A program made the translations under genes and the position numbers. From Lysobacterales bacterium (lineage in GTDB: Bacteria; Pseudomonadota; Gammaproteobacteria; Xanthomonadales; Xanthomonadaceae), in NCBI GenBank assembly GCA_017302135.1, contig JAFLDZ010000004.1, positions 1-64,000 on the forward strand: a stretch of 64,000 nt of DNA. The letters are read 5' to 3'. The notes under the pieces were generated by a model. The model was not told where the DNA came from. It made no database searches and saw only the letters and a program-made list of their open reading frames with translations. Shown piece by piece: positions 62,512-64,000 of the stretch (the first letter of the stretch is position 1; each line of letters starts with the position of its first letter).

Positions 62512-63230
62512 ACACGCACAGCTACCCGACACCTGCGCCCGACGCGCCGCTGGTCGTCTTCGATTTCGACCACACGCTGTACGACGGCGACTCGGGCAGC
62601 CATCTGTTCAAATGGCTGATCGAACGCAACGCATGGCGCAAGCTGCTCGCGCTGCTCCTCGCGCCGGTGTTCGGCCCGATGATCGCGTGGATGCCCACGC
62701 GTCGCCGCGGCATTTCCGCATTCGTGTGGGTCGGCACGCTGGGCATGAAAACCGTCGCCGATTTCAACGCCGCGACCGACCGCTACGTGGTTGCGCACAC
62801 GGATGCGATCCAATCCAGATTGCTGCCGATCGCCCTCGACGTCCTGCGCGCGCATCGTGAAGCCGGCGATCGCGTGGTCATCGCCACCGGTGCGCCGCCG
62901 GAACTCGCCCGTGCGATCCTCGCCTTCGTCGCGCACGAGGATCTGCCGGTGATCGGCACCCAGGTCGGGCCGAAATACGGCGCCATCGGCGCAATCCGTC
63001 ACTGTCACTACCGCATGAAAATGACGATGATCCGCGATGCAGGCTTCACTGCGCCGGTCGAAAAAGCCTATTCCGACAGCAGCGCGGATCTGCCGCTGCT
63101 GCAGTCCGCGCAGCATCCGGTGGTCGTGAATCCGAAGGCGAAGCGCATCGCGATGTTCCGCAGCGTGTTGCCGGCCGGAACGCCGATTCTCAACTGGGGA
63201 TGTCCCGGGCGTGGCGGGGATGCGGCCTGA
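62508..63230 (+). CDS. HAD-family phosphatase (SerB-like, HAD-IB)
   Basis: A 240-residue HAD hydrolase. Motif I is [15 protein letters not shown] (nucleophile first Asp), motif [14 protein letters not shown], and motif III with the Lys before [12 protein letters not shown]. The HAD-IB group includes phosphoserine phosphatase and lysophospholipid or sugar phosphatases. A Trp-rich helical cap segment (about 35-75) may touch the membrane. The substrate is unknown. The ATG at 62508 overlaps the trpC stop, making it the last gene of the operon. Confidence 0.85.
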   Translation: MNTHSYPTPAPDAPLVVFDFDHTLYDGDSGSHLFKWLIERNAWRKLLALLLAPVFGPMIAWMPTRRRGISAFVWVGTLGMKTVADFNAATDRYVVAHTDAIQSRLLPIALDVLRAHREAGDRVVIATGAPPELARAILAFVAHEDLPVIGTQVGPKYGAIGAIRHCHYRMKMTMIRDAGFTAPVEKAYSDSSADLPLLQSAQHPVVVNPKAKRIAMFRSVLPAGTPILNWGCPGRGGDAA

Positions 63231-63266
63231 CCCCGTTCCCTCGACACTGAGACACGGACGCATGCA

Positions 63267-64000
63267 ATGACGGAAGCCCTTTTCGCGAAAACCGACTGCA
63301 GCCACCTCGAAGCCGGGCGCTACTGTCAGGCTTGCGGAAAGGAGATGGTGCCCACTCCGGTCACGTTCCGGTTCCTGCGTGAAGAAGTACTGGCCAACTG
63401 GATCCGCAAGGGCTTGGTGAAAACGGTGCTGGGCCTGTTCCTGGCGCCCGGGCGTGTGGTGCATCGATACCTATACGACGATCGCGAAGCGCTGATCCGC
63501 CCGTTGACTTACCTCGTGGTGATGCTTGCATTCGCCGCCAGCATCGACGGCGCGTTCCCGCGCGGCGCAACTGCGGAAAATGCCGCGGCATCGCCCGCAC
63601 TCGATTGGGTGCTGACGCATCTGCTGTATCTGCAGTTGTTCCAGTCGATGTTGATCGCACTGATGATGCGGTTCGTGTTCTTCCGTCATGCCCGTGCGAC
63701 ATTGCCCGAGCTGACGGTCATGATGATGTATCTGCTGGCGCAGAGCGCGCTGATCCATGGTGCGGTGATCTTTTTCGCGCACGGCGCGCCGACCTGGCGT
63801 TCGGAGACGCTGAGCCTTCTGCTGCGTCTGGGGTATTCGGTCTACGGTGTGGGCCAGTTCTATGCGGCCGATGGTCAGCCCGGCGACCGCCATTGGCGGC
63901 GCGCATTGCTCGCGGTGCTGGGCAGCGAGGCCGTGTTCCTCGTGGTTCTGTTGGCGGGTGCGTTGTTGGTCGATCGCATGTTCGCGAATGGGCCGCTCAT
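63267..64000 (+). CDS. DUF3667 membrane protein, cut by the window end
   Basis: A frame open to the last base, about 244 codons seen. The N-terminus has CSHLEAGRYCQACGKEM, a short zinc-ribbon-like pair of Cys residues typical of DUF3667 proteins, then helical segments: LVKTVLGLFLAPGRVVHRYL, PLTYLVVMLAFAA, LLYLQLFQSMLIALMMRF and more toward the end. The role is unknown. The ATG at 63267 is chosen; the ATG at 63262 opens a frame that stops at once. The C-terminus is outside the window. Confidence 0.7.
   Translation, partial: MTEALFAKTDCSHLEAGRYCQACGKEMVPTPVTFRFLREEVLANWIRKGLVKTVLGLFLAPGRVVHRYLYDDREALIRPLTYLVVMLAFAASIDGAFPRGATAENAAASPALDWVLTHLLYLQLFQSMLIALMMRFVFFRHARATLPELTVMMMYLLAQSALIHGAVIFFAHGAPTWRSETLSLLLRLGYSVYGVGQFYAADGQPGDRHWRRALLAVLGSEAVFLVVLLAGALLVDRMFANGPL

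Overview
The window is GC-rich bacterial chromosome (roughly two-thirds G+C by eye). The gene content suggests a gammaproteobacterium of the Lysobacteraceae/Xanthomonadaceae, Lysobacter-like; this is an inference. Supporting signs are the thiS-thiG-trmB and prmA-(zinc ribbon)-fis-purH-purD neighbourhoods, a GDSL-esterase autotransporter, secreted metallopeptidases, and two proteins that appear to carry the C-terminal secretion domain (XVIPCD) of Xanthomonas-type bacteria-killing type IV effectors.

Layout. 0.3-3.8 kb: a LolA-like protein behind three tandem paralogous lipoproteins. 3.9-10.4 kb: EamA permease, Mpo1-like protein, purC, DnaJ-domain protein, rpe, a YegS-type lipid kinase and trpE. 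10.4-12.5 kb: a probable effector/immunity pair (HExxH peptidase-XVIPCD plus lipoprotein). 12.6-16.8 kb: SLC13-type permease, trmB, a BrnT-type toxin-antitoxin pair with a frame break, thiG and thiS. 17-18.9 kb: GDSL autotransporter and tRNA-Gly(CCC).

19.1-32.7 kb is an accessory block between the tRNA and rimK. It holds a two-gene unit with a 967-residue zeta-toxin/XVIPCD protein, an AT-rich orphan gene, tandem repeats, two near-identical IS200-like transposases (plus a decayed third) flanked by a GTGGGTGTCC motif, a tightly overlapped five-gene operon (GH3 acyl-adenylase, dolichol/phytol-kinase-like protein, P-loop kinase, two unknowns), and an orphan Rhs tip with a DUF6714-type immunity gene.

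32.9-43 kb: rimK, a two-component system, a lone HEPN protein, ilvE, an M12-like metallopeptidase, small membrane proteins and an LplT-PlsC fusion. 43-46.5 kb: a second accessory patch with a type III restriction (Res)-like helicase that has lost its Walker A, plus a tandem pair of XRE regulators, the second frame-shifted. 46.5-53.3 kb: purD, purH, fis, a DUF3426-type protein and prmA, with a GNAT enzyme and a secreted protein between purD and purH. 53.4-59.3 kb: a second metallopeptidase, a MASE1-like sensor with a degenerate ATPase domain, an S24-type repressor lacking its catalytic residues, and two tandem genes each encoding two fused CsrA units. 59.6-64 kb: trpG-trpD-(ABM monooxygenase)-trpC-HAD phosphatase and the start of a DUF3667 membrane protein. 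trpE lies about 49 kb from trpGDC.

The most unusual items are the fused double-CsrA proteins, the GH3/lipid-kinase operon, and the zeta-toxin XVIPCD protein with its membrane partner. All calls come from reading the sequence; no database search was run.
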